From: Bradyrhizobium sp. RD5-C2
GTDB lineage: Bacteria; Pseudomonadota; Alphaproteobacteria; Rhizobiales; Xanthobacteraceae
Assembly: GCF_019972155.1 (NCBI RefSeq)
Contig: NZ_BOVL01000059.1
Location: 218,624 to 282,623 of the forward strand
Direction of reading: 5' to 3'
Length of the DNA: 64,000 bases
Position numbers and translations under genes: made by a program. This document shows, in pieces, positions 26,215 to 35,009 of the stretch. The notes under the pieces are model-generated. The model searched no databases and had not been told where the DNA came from. It saw only the letters and a program-made list of their open reading frames with translations. The stretch's first letter is position 1, and every line of letters begins with the position of its first letter.

Positions 26215-27674
26215 TGCAGCTTGTCTCCGATCAAGAACTGAAGGGCGCGGTCAAGGCGGATGTGAGGCAGCGCCGGCTCCGTATCACCGTTTCGTTCCAG
26301 CTTCGGCGGGCGGAAGCGCAGGAAACGATAGTCGGCGGCCTCGGCGCCTGAGCTCGAGAGGCCGCGGAATCCGCCGTTGAACAGCTCCTCCGGATTGTCG
26401 GGCAGGTCACCCGGAAAGGTCGCGACTTCAGTCTTGCCATCCAGCGTCTCGCCATTGGCGACCTCGCCCGGCGCCGGCGTGCCGAGGATCGATGGCAGCT
26501 TGTCGCGGCCGCGAGCGACCTGCGCTTCGCGCGTGGCGCGCACAGCGGCGAGCGCCACGACGTCGATGGCGGCGCCGGCATATTCGGCGCGCTCGGCGGC
26601 CCGGGCCACGATCCGCCGCAGCACGGCTTCCAGCCGGTCGTGGCTCTGGTGATGCAGATGGTCGGCCTTGGTTGCCGCGAACAGGATGCGGTCGATGCGC
26701 GGCCGGAACAGCGAACTCAGGATCGTGCCGCGGCCGATCCGGAAGCAGTCGAGGATGCCGGCCAGCGCCGCCTCGAGATCATGCAGCGCCTCGGGGCCGG
26801 CGTTGAAAGCGGCGAGCGCGTCGGCCAGCACGATCTGGCGGTCGAGCCGCGCGAAGTGGTCGCGGAAGAACGGCCGCACCACGACGTCCTTGTAGGCCTC
26901 GTAACGCCGCCGCATCATCGCCCACAGCGAGCCGTCGGGCGCGCTGCCGTCCGCCGGCACGTCGAGCGGCGCAAAGGTCAGCGCCGGCGTATCGGCGAGG
27001 TTGCCCGGCATCAGGAAACGGCCGGGCGGCAAGAGGCTCATCGCGAAGCGCTCGTCGCGGCAGGCGCGCAGATAATCCGTGAACAGTCTTGCCTCGGTGC
27101 GAGCGGCCTGCTCGTCCTCCTTGGCCTCGGGCTTCAGCGTTGCGAGATGGGCGTGCCAGGGCGCCGCGAGCTTTGCGCGCAGCGGCTCGCGCGACAGCGC
27201 AAGGCTCTCCGCCGACCATTGCTCGTAGCTCTTGTTGAGCAACGGCAGGTCGAGCAGCCACTCGCCGGGATAATCGACGATGTCGAGTGTCAGCTTACGG
27301 TCCGCGCCATTTTGCCGCTGATACTCGATCACGAGGCGGAGCTCGGAGATGTCGGTGGTCGAGCTCGGCCAGCTCCGCTCCTCGATCAGGGTGCGGACAT
27401 GGTTCTCGTAGGCGAAGCGCGGCACCGCATCGTCGGGCTGCGGGGCGAGATAGGCGCGCGCGATCCGTCCCGAGCTATAGGCCTCGAACACCGGGAAGCG
27501 GCCGCCGCGGGTCAGGCCATGCACCAGCGCGGTGATGAACACGGTCTTGCCGGCGCGCGACAGGCCGGTGACCCCGAGCCGCACCGTCGGCTTGAAAAGG
27601 CCCTCGCTATAGTCGAGCAGCGCCCGCGCCGAGAGACGCGCTTCCTCGACGATATCAGAGAAGCGGGGGGGCAT
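26211..27674 (-). CDS. YcjX-family P-loop NTPase (DUF463)
   Basis: A 487-residue protein with Walker A GLSRAGKT at residues 37-44 and the family's TVFITALVHGLTRGGRFP after it; the DIVDYPGEWLLDLPLL segment corresponds to the GTPase G3 region. YcjX proteins are stress-linked GTPase-like ATPases conserved across proteobacteria. The start is the ATG at 27674; no strong ribosome site is seen. It forms a two-gene operon with the ycjF-like gene through a 4-base overlap. Confidence 0.87.
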   Translation of the reverse strand: MPPRFSDIVEEARLSARALLDYSEGLFKPTVRLGVTGLSRAGKTVFITALVHGLTRGGRFPVFEAYSSGRIARAYLAPQPDDAVPRFAYENHVRTLIEERSWPSSTTDISELRLVIEYQRQNGADRKLTLDIVDYPGEWLLDLPLLNKSYEQWSAESLALSREPLRAKLAAPWHAHLATLKPEAKEDEQAARTEARLFTDYLRACRDERFAMSLLPPGRFLMPGNLADTPALTFAPLDVPADGSAPDGSLWAMMRRRYEAYKDVVVRPFFRDHFARLDRQIVLADALAAFNAGPEALHDLEAALAGILDCFRIGRGTILSSLFRPRIDRILFAATKADHLHHQSHDRLEAVLRRIVARAAERAEYAGAAIDVVALAAVRATREAQVARGRDKLPSILGTPAPGEVANGETLDGKTEVATFPGDLPDNPEELFNGGFRGLSSSGAEAADYRFLRFRPPKLERNGDTEPALPHIRLDRALQFLIGDKLQ

Positions 27675-27865
27675 GGAGGGTTAACGAAAAGGTCCGGCAG
27701 GAGGAGCCAAAAGAGGCGGGCGATCACCCGCAAGGTGGCGATTATCGGGCCAAAATCAAGTTTCACATTTCCGGCGCCTTTGCAGGCGAGGGGAATACCA
27801 AGGGGATTGAACGCGCCACGCCACCCGCGTTACCCATAGTTCATCGGCCCACAGGAAAGCCCTGC

Positions 27866-28561
27866 ATGACGGTCTTTCGCCTGAAGCAACTTGCCTCGTC
27901 CTCGATCCACGCGGCCGGCGCCGCGCTGTGGAACTACGACCGCGCCGAGCTGATCGCCGACGGCGTGGTCCATCTCGTCGGTGTCGCTTTCGGGCTGGTT
28001 GCGGCCACCGCGCTGATCGTGCTGACCGCGGTCTATGCCGGCCCGTTCGATATTGCCGTGGTCTCGGTCTATGTCGCGGGCCTGCTCGCGATGCTGACGC
28101 TGTCGGCAACCTATAATCTCTGGCCGGTATCGCGCGCCAAATGGGTGCTGCGGCGCTTCGATCACTCCGCGATCTACCTGCTGATCGCCGCGACCTACAC
28201 GCCGTTCATCGTCGAACTGAAGGACAGCTATTTTGCCATCGCGTTGCTGATCGGCGTGTGGTGCGTCGCGATCGTCGGTATCTGGCTGAAGCTCGCCTAT
28301 CCCGGCCGGTTCGACCGGCTCGCGGTCGGGCTGTATCTTGCGATGGGCTGGAGCGGCATCATGCTCTACGACGCCGTGGTCAAGGCGCTGCCGGCGAAGG
28401 CGCTCGGCTTCGTGCTGGCCGGCGGCATCCTCTACAGCTTCGGGGTGATCTTCCACTCCTGGCGGCGGCTGCGTTTCCAGAACGCGATCTGGCACGGCTT
28501 CGTGCTGCTCGGGGCCGCCTGCCACTATACAGCGGTGTTTGACGTCGTGCTGGCGAGCTGA
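27866..28561 (+). CDS. Haemolysin III / YqfA-family (PAQR-like) membrane protein
   Basis: A 231-residue protein with seven hydrophobic segments. Conserved PAQR/HlyIII marks are visible: ADGVVHLVG near residue 31-39, RRFDHSAIYLLIAATYTPF, and HSWRRLRFQNAIWHGFVLLGAACHY (in parts) with the His and Asp residues that bind zinc. These are integral membrane proteins linked to membrane fluidity in some bacteria; the haemolysin name is historical. It is divergent from the ycjX-like gene. Confidence 0.88.
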   Translation: MTVFRLKQLASSSIHAAGAALWNYDRAELIADGVVHLVGVAFGLVAATALIVLTAVYAGPFDIAVVSVYVAGLLAMLTLSATYNLWPVSRAKWVLRRFDHSAIYLLIAATYTPFIVELKDSYFAIALLIGVWCVAIVGIWLKLAYPGRFDRLAVGLYLAMGWSGIMLYDAVVKALPAKALGFVLAGGILYSFGVIFHSWRRLRFQNAIWHGFVLLGAACHYTAVFDVVLAS

Positions 28562-28669
28562 GCCGGTCGCGCAGCGCTCGCGGCCGGACCGGCCTCTCGA
28601 AAAGATCATGCATCGGCCAAAGATGCGATATCATGGTCCTTACAGGATCAAGATATCGGGAGGATAGCC

Positions 28670-29464
28670 ATGCAGGTGGCAAGTAAAGTCGTGGTGGTCA
28701 CCGGCGGTGGCAATGGCATCGGCAGGGCGCTGTGCGAGGCGTTCCACGCCGCGGGCGCATCCAAGGTCGTGGTGGTCGATCTCGATCATGCGGCGGCCGA
28801 GCACGTCGCGGCCTCGGTCGGCGGCGCCGCCTTCAAATGCGACGTCGGACAGGAGAAGAACATCCTGCACGTGATCGAGGAGAGCGAACGCATGTTCGGC
28901 CCGATCGCGCTGTTCTGCTCCAATGCCGGCATCGGCGGCGGCTTCGATCCGCTGTCGAAAAATGCCGGCGGCACCTCGGACGAGCCGTGGTCGCGAAGCT
29001 GGGCGATCCATGTGATGGCGCATGTCTATGCCGCGCGGCATCTGGTGCCGCGGATGAAGGCGCGCGGCGGCGGCTACTTCCTCAACACGATCTCGGCCGC
29101 GGGCCTGTTGTCGCAGGTCGGCAGCCCGGCCTACTCGACCACCAAGCATGCCGCGGTCGGCTTTGCCGAAAACCTCGCGATCTCGCACCGCGCCGACAAC
29201 ATCAAGGTCTCGATCCTCTGCCCGCAGGGCGTCGACACCAATATGCTGCGCTCGATCCCGAGGGGCCCGCAATCCGGCGACGGCGACCTCTCCGCGGATC
29301 AGGTCGCGCAGGATGCGCTCAAGGGCATCGAGCAGGAGACCTTCCTGATCCTGCCGCACCCGCAGGTGCTCGGCTACATGCGCAAGAAGACCGAGAATTA
29401 CGACCGCTGGATCGGCGGCATGGCCAAGATCCAGGCCAAGATGCGGGAAGCGCAAGGGAAGTGA
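28670..29464 (+). CDS. Short-chain dehydrogenase/reductase
   Basis: A 264-residue classical SDR. It has the cofactor motif TGGGNGIG at about residues 11-18, Asp in VVVVDLDH (favouring NAD), SNAG at the fourth strand, a catalytic Ser in NTISAAG and the YSTTKHA active-site Tyr-Lys. The sequence is close to those used on hydroxyacyl or alcohol substrates, but the substrate is not evident. The ATG at 28670 has GGGAGG upstream. It stands alone, followed by a palindromic element. Confidence 0.9.
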   Translation: MQVASKVVVVTGGGNGIGRALCEAFHAAGASKVVVVDLDHAAAEHVAASVGGAAFKCDVGQEKNILHVIEESERMFGPIALFCSNAGIGGGFDPLSKNAGGTSDEPWSRSWAIHVMAHVYAARHLVPRMKARGGGYFLNTISAAGLLSQVGSPAYSTTKHAAVGFAENLAISHRADNIKVSILCPQGVDTNMLRSIPRGPQSGDGDLSADQVAQDALKGIEQETFLILPHPQVLGYMRKKTENYDRWIGGMAKIQAKMREAQGK

Positions 29465-29513
29465 CGGCTAGGGAATGCGCGTCGCTCATGTGAGGCGAGT
29501 ACGCTAGTCGGGC

Positions 29514-29677
29514 TCCCTCTCCCCTTGTGGGAGAGGGTGGGGTGAGGGGTGGCCCCGGGCGAAATCGCTGATCGAAGCGTCGCTATCGCAACTTCGCTCG
29601 CGTGTCGTTAAGACACGATCGAGAGCGCACCCGTGTGGCACCCCTCTCCCCACCCTCTCCCACAAGGGGGGAGGGAA
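29514..29677. repeat. Long inverted repeat of the CCCTCTCCC type
   Basis: Left arm from 29514 and right arm ending at 29677 are near-perfect inverse copies over about 38 bases (CTCCCTCTCCCC with CTTGTGGGAGAGGG and the reverse). This differs from the CTCCCCTGGAGG type at 671 and 10044. It separates convergent SDR and tetR genes. Confidence 0.82.
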
Positions 29678-29716
29678 CCCTCTCGCCGGTGCCCTCCTCA
29701 CTTTGCGTGCGCAAGC

Positions 29717-30337
29717 TCACCCTTTGCCGAGTTGCGCGATCCTGTCGCGCAGATAGGCGTCCATCAAATCGGGCGCAGAGGCGCCGAACATCCTGATGCG
29801 GCCGGTGTGCAGCAACAGCAACAGGCCGGTGGCGTGCGCAAAGCAATCCACCATCACCGTGTTCGCCTTCTGCCTCGACGCGCCGAGCGCTTCGGCGGCT
29901 TCGGCGATCGGATGCAGCGCCGCCTCCAGCGCGGCGTTCAGCTCGTGGTCGCGGTCGTGGCCGAGCCCGGCCGGCTTCATGCCGCCGCGGAACAGGTAAA
30001 AGCCGAGATCGAGATCGCGCGGATGGTCCGCGTAGTAGCGGAAGAAGCCCATGCCCGCGGCATGTAGCCTCTGTTTGGCGCCGCGGGTCGTCGCGACCGA
30101 AGCGCTGACGGCTTCGCCGAGCGAGGCCAGCGATTGCCGCAGCACCTCGGCATAGATCGCTTCCTTGGAATCGAAGTGGAAATACAGCGCCGCCGGGGTG
30201 TAGCCGGCCCGCGTCGCGATGGCCCGCAGGCTCGTGCCCTCGAGGCCTTCCTCGGCGAACACGCTGCGCGCCGCATCGAGGATCAGCTCCCGCTTGTGGC
30301 GGCTGACCGCTTCCTTCCTGCTCTCGCGCATCTGCAT
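29717..30337 (-). CDS. TetR family transcriptional regulator
   Basis: A 206-residue protein with an N-terminal TetR HTH (ILDAARSVFAEEGLEGTSLR, then ATRAGYTPAALYFHFDSKEAIYAEVL in part). The helical C-terminal ligand domain is unassigned. ATGs at 30337 and 30331 are both possible starts. It is divergent from the HpaB-like gene at 30419; the 81-bp gap holds two similar palindromes that are its likely operators. Confidence 0.9.
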   Translation of the reverse strand: MQMRESRKEAVSRHKRELILDAARSVFAEEGLEGTSLRAIATRAGYTPAALYFHFDSKEAIYAEVLRQSLASLGEAVSASVATTRGAKQRLHAAGMGFFRYYADHPRDLDLGFYLFRGGMKPAGLGHDRDHELNAALEAALHPIAEAAEALGASRQKANTVMVDCFAHATGLLLLLHTGRIRMFGASAPDLMDAYLRDRIAQLGKG

Positions 30338-30364
30338 CGGCGAATCCGTTCTTGACTCAATTTC

Positions 30365-30394
30365 AACAGCGTTAGATAATTTAACAGTGTTAGA
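30365..30394. promoter_or_regulatory. Tandem TetR operator candidates
   Basis: AACAGCGTTAGA (30365-30376) and AACAGTGTTAGA (30383-30394) repeat with one mismatch at an 18-bp period. The second is centred in TAACA-G-TGTTA, a perfect 5-1-5 palindrome. They lie in the only spacer between the divergent tetR and HpaB-like genes. Confidence 0.72.
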
Positions 30395-30418
30395 ATAAAT
30401 GAGCAAGGGAGAAGCGCC

Positions 30419-31966
30419 ATGCTGATGACGGCTGCGGACTACCGGGAATCCCTGCGCCGCTACAAGCCGCGGGTGTTCGTCAACGGCACGGCCGTGGCGT
30501 GTGTCGCGGACGAGCCGCTGCTGGCGCCGGGCGTGGCGGGTGTCGGCGTGACCTACGATTTCGCGCACCGGCCCGAGCATGTGCCGATCATGACGGCGCG
30601 GCAGGGCACTTCGGGCAAGACCGTCAACCGCATGCTCCACATCAATGAGAGCTCGCAGGACCTGCTCTACAAGTTGGAGGCGGTGCGGTTGGTGTGCCGA
30701 ACGTCCGGCTGTGCGCAGCGCTATCTCACCCATGATGCGCTCAACGGCCTCTATCAGGCGACCAGGCTGACCGACGATCGCCACGGCACCGACTACAGCC
30801 AGCGCTTCCTCAATTATCTGCACGAGGTGCAGGACCAGGACCTGACGCTCGGCATCGCGATGACCGATGCCAAGGGCGATCGCTCCAAGCGACCCGGCCT
30901 GCAAGCCAATCCGGACGTCTATGTCCATATCAAGGAGCGCCGCCCCGACGGCATCGTGATCCGCGGCACCAAGGCGATCGTCACAGGCGCGCCCTACATG
31001 CACGAATTCCTGGTCATGCCCTGCCGCACTCACGTTCCTGCCGACAAGGATTTTGCGGTCTGCTGTGCGGTGCCGGTCGATGCACCCGGCGTCACCATCG
31101 TCGCGCGCCCGGCCGGCCGACCCGGCGACGCATCGGCGAAATTCTCGGCGAAGTATGGCCAGTCGGTCGGTGTCGTGATGTTCGACGACGTGTTCGTGCC
31201 GCATGACCGGGTCTTCCTCGCCGGCGAGACCGAGGAGGGCGGCTTCCTCACCACGTCCTACGCCACGCATCACCGGCATTCCTGCATCGGTGCGCGCGCC
31301 GGCTTCGGCGATCTCCTGATCGGCGCCGGCGCGCTGATGATCGAGGCCAACGGGCTCGATGCCGAGAAGCACGCGCATATCCGCGAGGCGATGGTCGAGC
31401 TGATCACCATCACCGAGAGTTTCTATGCCTGCGGCGTCGCGTCCTCGGTCTATTGCACGAAGGACCTGGCCGGCTCGGTGATGCCGGATGCGGTGTTCTC
31501 CAACATCGGCAAGCTGCTGCTCGCGACCAAGATCTACGACATGCACCGCGTCGCGCATTACGTCTCGGGCGGGTTGATCGTCGCGCTGCCGGGGCCTGAC
31601 GAGGACCACAATCCGGAGACGCGCGCCTCGCTCGCCGCCGTGATGGGCGGGCGGCCCGACATTCCGGCCGAGCAGCGCGCCGAGGTGGCGCGGCTGATCG
31701 AGGACCTCACGGTGTCGCACGAAGCCGGCTGGTACTCGGTGATCTCGCTGCACGGTGGCGGTTCGCCGGAGGCGATGAAACGCGAGATCTGGCGCAACTA
31801 TCCGGTGATGGAGAAGGCTGAGCTGGTCGAGAATTTGCTCGGCCGCGGTCTTGTTGATGAAGGACAGCGAGCCTCGAAGCAGCCCGGCCGCTGCTGCGCC
31901 ACCGGCTGCGAGGTGCCGACGCCGTCAGCGGCGGCGCTGGAACTGGAGCCAGTGCCCTCGCAGTAA
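30419..31966 (+). CDS. HpaB / 4-hydroxybutyryl-CoA dehydratase superfamily protein
   Basis: A 515-residue acyl-CoA dehydrogenase-fold protein. Stretches such as GIAMTDAKGDRSKRP, DGIVIRGTKAIVTGAPYMHE and FDDVFVPHDRVFL align closely with 4-hydroxybutyryl-CoA dehydratase and with HpaB hydroxylases. In the dehydratase, Cys99, Cys103, His292 and Cys299 hold a [4Fe-4S] cluster. Here the equivalents appear to be Cys98, Tyr102, His285 and Ala292, so two cluster ligands are missing and a flavin-only reaction is more likely. The C-terminal tail carries CCATGC. The ATG at 30419 has AGGGAG upstream. Divergent from a TetR gene. The dehydratase ligand positions are from memory. Confidence 0.82.
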   Translation: MLMTAADYRESLRRYKPRVFVNGTAVACVADEPLLAPGVAGVGVTYDFAHRPEHVPIMTARQGTSGKTVNRMLHINESSQDLLYKLEAVRLVCRTSGCAQRYLTHDALNGLYQATRLTDDRHGTDYSQRFLNYLHEVQDQDLTLGIAMTDAKGDRSKRPGLQANPDVYVHIKERRPDGIVIRGTKAIVTGAPYMHEFLVMPCRTHVPADKDFAVCCAVPVDAPGVTIVARPAGRPGDASAKFSAKYGQSVGVVMFDDVFVPHDRVFLAGETEEGGFLTTSYATHHRHSCIGARAGFGDLLIGAGALMIEANGLDAEKHAHIREAMVELITITESFYACGVASSVYCTKDLAGSVMPDAVFSNIGKLLLATKIYDMHRVAHYVSGGLIVALPGPDEDHNPETRASLAAVMGGRPDIPAEQRAEVARLIEDLTVSHEAGWYSVISLHGGGSPEAMKREIWRNYPVMEKAELVENLLGRGLVDEGQRASKQPGRCCATGCEVPTPSAAALELEPVPSQ

Positions 31967-31988
31967 CGGGCGTGAGGCCAATCCAGCC

Positions 31989-32071
31989 GTCATTGCGAGG
32001 AGCGACAGCGACGAAGCAATCCATATTTCCGCTTGCTGGACGATGGATTGCTTCGCTTCGCTCGCAATGAC
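31989..32071. repeat. GTCATTGCGAG palindromic element
   Basis: GTCATTGCGAG at the left end is the inverse of CTCGCAATGAC at the right, and GAAGCAATCCAT pairs with ATGGATTGCTTC inside. A common Rhizobiales intergenic element, here between the convergent HpaB-like and mdlC genes. A decayed relative lies at 33750-33810. Confidence 0.85.
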
Positions 32072-32087
32072 GTGGCGAGACCCGACT

Positions 32088-33716
32088 TCACCCCTTCTGC
32101 GCGTAGAGCAGCGGCACCGCGGAATCCACCATCACCTCGATCAGGCTGGCGCCGTGATGCGACAGCGCGCGCTTGAAGGCGCCCGGAAGCTCGGCCGATT
32201 TCGTCACCCGCATTGCATCGCAGCCCATGCCTTCGGCGAGCTTGACGAAATCGATGCCGGGCAGGTCGAGGCCCGGCACGTTGCGCACCTGCATCACCTG
32301 GCTGAACGAACGCATCGCGCCATAGCCGGAATTGTTCATCACGACGACCGTCAGTGGCAGCTTGCGCTGCGCGGCGGTCCACAGCGCCTGGATCGAATAC
32401 ATCGCCGAGCCGTCGCCGATCAGGCAGACCGTGCGCCCTGTGCTGCGGCCGAGCGCCATGCCGACCGCGGCCGGCAGGCTGTAGCCGAGGCCGCCGCTTG
32501 CCATGGTGTAAAAGCTGTCCTGGCCGCGCATCGGCATCGCCTTCTGCATCAGTGGGCGATGCGACGGCACCTCCTCGACCAGCGCATCGTGCGGCCCCAT
32601 TGCGGCTGCGAGTGCGTGCAGCGCGTATTCGGCGGGGATCGGATCGCCGGCCGCGGGCGCCGGCGGCAGGACGCGGCCCGCCGGGGCGGTGCGCCTGGTT
32701 TCGGGCAGCATCTCGAGCAGCGCCGTCAGCGCCGGCTTCATGGTGGCAATGATGCTGTGGCCGCTCGGCGTCATCGCGGCGGCATCGGGATCGTCGGTGA
32801 TCTGGAAGATCGTGGTCGCGCCGTCGAAGATCGCGGCGTGGCCCTCGACATGGAAAGTGAAGACCGGCGCGCCGACCACGACGACGAGATCGTGATCGCG
32901 CAGCGCATCGGAGAGCTGGCCCGGTGCGGCATGCAGGAAGCCGGCGAATTGCGGATGCCGCTCGGGGAACGAGCAGCGCGCCGAGAACGGGCTGACCCAG
33001 ACCGCGGCCTTGGTCTTCTCGGCGAGCTTCACGATGAGGTCGACAGCCTCGGCGCGATCGACGGCGGGGCCGACGACGAGGGCAGGGCGCTTGGCTTCAC
33101 CGAGCGCGGCCGCCAGTGCCTGCATCGCCGACAGATCGGGGCCGATCTCGCGGCTGACCTGGCGCGCATCGAGCGGCTGCGTCGCATGCGCCCAGTCGTC
33201 GATCGGCACCGAGACGAAGGTCGGCCCACAGGGCGGCTGCATCGCGACGTAATAGGCGCGCGCGATCGCGGCGGGCACGTCTTCGGCGCGCGCCGGCTCG
33301 ACCGCGAATTTCACGTAAGGCCGCGGGAATTCGGAGGCGCGTTCGGCATAGAGGAAGGCCTGCAGCGGCATGATCGAGCGCGCCTGCTGGCCGGCGGTGA
33401 TCACCAGCGGGGTCTGGTTGCGGTAGGCGTTGTAGATGTTGCCGAGCGCGTTGCCGACGCCGGCCGCCGAATGCAGATTGACGAAACCGGCATTGCGCGT
33501 CGCCAGCGCATAGCCGTCGGCCATGCCGACGACGGAAGCCTCCTGCAGGCCGAGCACGTAGTCGATGTCGTCGGGCCAGTCGCTCAGGAACGGCAGCTCG
33601 GTCGAACCGGGATTGCCGAACACCTTTTTGATGCCCCACGCGCGCAGGAGGCCGAAGGTGGCGTCCTTGACGGTGACGGTCTTGCTTTTGCCGGCGGCGG
33701 GTTTGCGCGAGGACAT
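32088..33716 (-). CDS. mdlC: Benzoylformate decarboxylase (TPP-dependent)
   Basis: A 542-residue TPP enzyme. Ser38 (GNPGSTELPF), Glu59 (LQEAS) and His82 (NLHSAAG) match the benzoylformate decarboxylase active-site Ser26, Glu47 and His70, and the His in APVFTFH matches the second catalytic His. The TPP-binding stretch is GDGSAMYSIQALW ending in NNSGYG. It would turn benzoylformate into benzaldehyde and CO2, the mandelate pathway step. No other mandelate genes adjoin, so the physiological 2-oxoacid may differ. The ATG at 33716 opens on MSSRKPAAGK, a short basic extension. Confidence 0.85.
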   Translation of the reverse strand: MSSRKPAAGKSKTVTVKDATFGLLRAWGIKKVFGNPGSTELPFLSDWPDDIDYVLGLQEASVVGMADGYALATRNAGFVNLHSAAGVGNALGNIYNAYRNQTPLVITAGQQARSIMPLQAFLYAERASEFPRPYVKFAVEPARAEDVPAAIARAYYVAMQPPCGPTFVSVPIDDWAHATQPLDARQVSREIGPDLSAMQALAAALGEAKRPALVVGPAVDRAEAVDLIVKLAEKTKAAVWVSPFSARCSFPERHPQFAGFLHAAPGQLSDALRDHDLVVVVGAPVFTFHVEGHAAIFDGATTIFQITDDPDAAAMTPSGHSIIATMKPALTALLEMLPETRRTAPAGRVLPPAPAAGDPIPAEYALHALAAAMGPHDALVEEVPSHRPLMQKAMPMRGQDSFYTMASGGLGYSLPAAVGMALGRSTGRTVCLIGDGSAMYSIQALWTAAQRKLPLTVVVMNNSGYGAMRSFSQVMQVRNVPGLDLPGIDFVKLAEGMGCDAMRVTKSAELPGAFKRALSHHGASLIEVMVDSAVPLLYAQKG

Positions 33717-33749
33717 CGGGCGGCTCCCATTGCTGTCTTGTTACGTTCC

Positions 33750-33810
33750 GTCATTGCGGGCGGAAAAGCGGAAAGGCGATCCACCTCTCGATGGATTGCC
33801 TTGCGATGTC
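33750..33810. repeat. Degenerate GTCATTGCG-type element
   Basis: TCATTGCGGG and, further on, GCGATCCA with ATGGATTGCC are the remains of the palindrome seen intact at 31989-32071. The right terminal arm is lost. Confidence 0.6.
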
Positions 33811-33873
33811 AAGCCGCCGCGGGCTCATAGTTGCCACGGCAACGGCTGAAATTTGCGTGTGCGGCGATTCCAC

Positions 33874-33973
33874 GTCATCCTGAGGTGCAAGCGGAGCGAG
33901 CCTCGAAGGATGCGTGGCCCCGCTGGTGGCCGTCGATCCTTCGAGACGCCGCTTCGCGGCTCCTCAGGATGAC
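33874..33973. repeat. GTCATCCTGAGG palindromic element
   Basis: GTCATCCTGAGG (33874-33885) pairs with CCTCAGGATGAC (33962-33973), and inside them CCTCGAAGGAT is mirrored by ATCCTTCGAG. A third, separate class of intergenic palindrome, between mdlC and the B3 beta-lactamase gene. It lies 23 bases past the beta-lactamase stop. With 33750-33810 it accounts for most of the 280-base gap. Confidence 0.83.
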
Positions 33974-33996
33974 GGTATGACCTCTCGCTGTGCTCT

Positions 33997-34884
33997 CTAA
34001 TTGGCCTTCTGCAGTGCAGCGGTCTGCTTGGCGAGCTGCTTGTCGAAATCCTGCTCCAGCCCCGCCACATAGGTGGCGTTTTCGCCCGGCTTGACGAACG
34101 GGTTCGGCGCGCCGTCCTTCATCTCCGCGCGCTTGGCCTGCATGTCGTAGACCTCCGGATGCGGTCCGAGCAGCACGTCGACCTTCATCGCCTTGACCTT
34201 GGCGAAGGTCGAGCGGTAGTCGTCGACGATGCCAGAATAGGTCGGGCGGCCGACCAGCCGGTTCAGCGCCACTGTTCCGCTGCAGAAGAACAGCACATTG
34301 CGCTGCTGGCTGCCGTCTTTCACCGTCATCTCCCAGCTGGTGCAGCCGGGCGAATGGCCGGGCGTGGTGTGCGCCGTCAGCGTCACGTCGCCGAGCGTCA
34401 CCTTGTCGCCTTCCTTGACGGTGCGGTCGACCTTGACCGGCGCAAAGGCAAGATCGGCGTTGTTCTCGTCGCCCGGATAGTAACCGCCCTCGAGCAGCGG
34501 CTTGTCGCGTTCGCCCGCGATCAGCTGCGCGCCGGTCTCTTGCTTGATCTCGGCAAAGCCGCCGGTGTGATCGAGATGGGCGTGGGTGTTGAGGATGATC
34601 TTGATGTCGCCTTCCTTGAAGCCGAGCTTGGCGATGTTGTCCTTGATCATGCCGGTCGACTGCTGCATCGCCGTATCCATCAGGATCAGCCCTTGCGACG
34701 TCTTGATGATGTAGACCGCGATCCCGTCAGTGCCGACGTAATAGATATTGTCGATCAGCTCGTACGGTTCGAACGGCGCAGTCCATTTCTTCATGACAAC
34801 AGCCATGAAATCCTTGAGCGTCTGTGCTTGCGCCCCGGTTGTGATCAGCGCGAGTGCGCACAGCACGGCTGCGATCGTCCTCAT
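33997..34884 (-). CDS. blaBJP: Subclass B3 metallo-beta-lactamase, BJP-1 type
   Basis: A 295-residue periplasmic protein with a Sec signal peptide (residues 1-20, TTGAQA). The zinc motif HAHLDH is at residues 101-106, followed by TGGFAEIK; TPGHSPGCTSWEM supplies the third His of the first site. Length and sequence match, from memory, the BJP-1 enzyme of Bradyrhizobium japonicum (GIAVY, ILMDTAM, LEGGYYPGDE, LLGPHPEVY), a resident chromosomal beta-lactamase with modest carbapenemase activity. The start at 34884 has GGGAGG upstream. Whether it protects the cell from beta-lactams or has another substrate is not shown. Confidence 0.92.
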   Translation of the reverse strand: MRTIAAVLCALALITTGAQAQTLKDFMAVVMKKWTAPFEPYELIDNIYYVGTDGIAVYIIKTSQGLILMDTAMQQSTGMIKDNIAKLGFKEGDIKIILNTHAHLDHTGGFAEIKQETGAQLIAGERDKPLLEGGYYPGDENNADLAFAPVKVDRTVKEGDKVTLGDVTLTAHTTPGHSPGCTSWEMTVKDGSQQRNVLFFCSGTVALNRLVGRPTYSGIVDDYRSTFAKVKAMKVDVLLGPHPEVYDMQAKRAEMKDGAPNPFVKPGENATYVAGLEQDFDKQLAKQTAALQKAN

Positions 34885-35009
34885 GGTTGCCTCCCTACTT
34901 GTTGTTGTTTGCGGGAGCGCACTATGCGTGTCGGCAACGCCGATCGCAAGCCACGGACGGCTAGCCGCCGGACATGCCACTGCCTGTCCGGCGCATGCCT
35001 GTTCCGCGT

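Noticed and set aside
25183..27674. Phage-shock operon
   Set aside because: YcjX and YcjF homologues are present, but no pspA, pspB, pspC or pspF gene is nearby.
30337..31753. Upstream extension of the TetR gene through the HpaB-like region on the minus strand
   Set aside because: The extension is antisense to the HpaB-like gene and passes through the operator pair; the TetR fold begins at the ATG near 30337.
31851..33830. Long open frame (about 660 codons) on the plus strand
   Set aside because: Antisense to mdlC, with no recognisable domain; the mdlC active-site residues are intact on the other strand.
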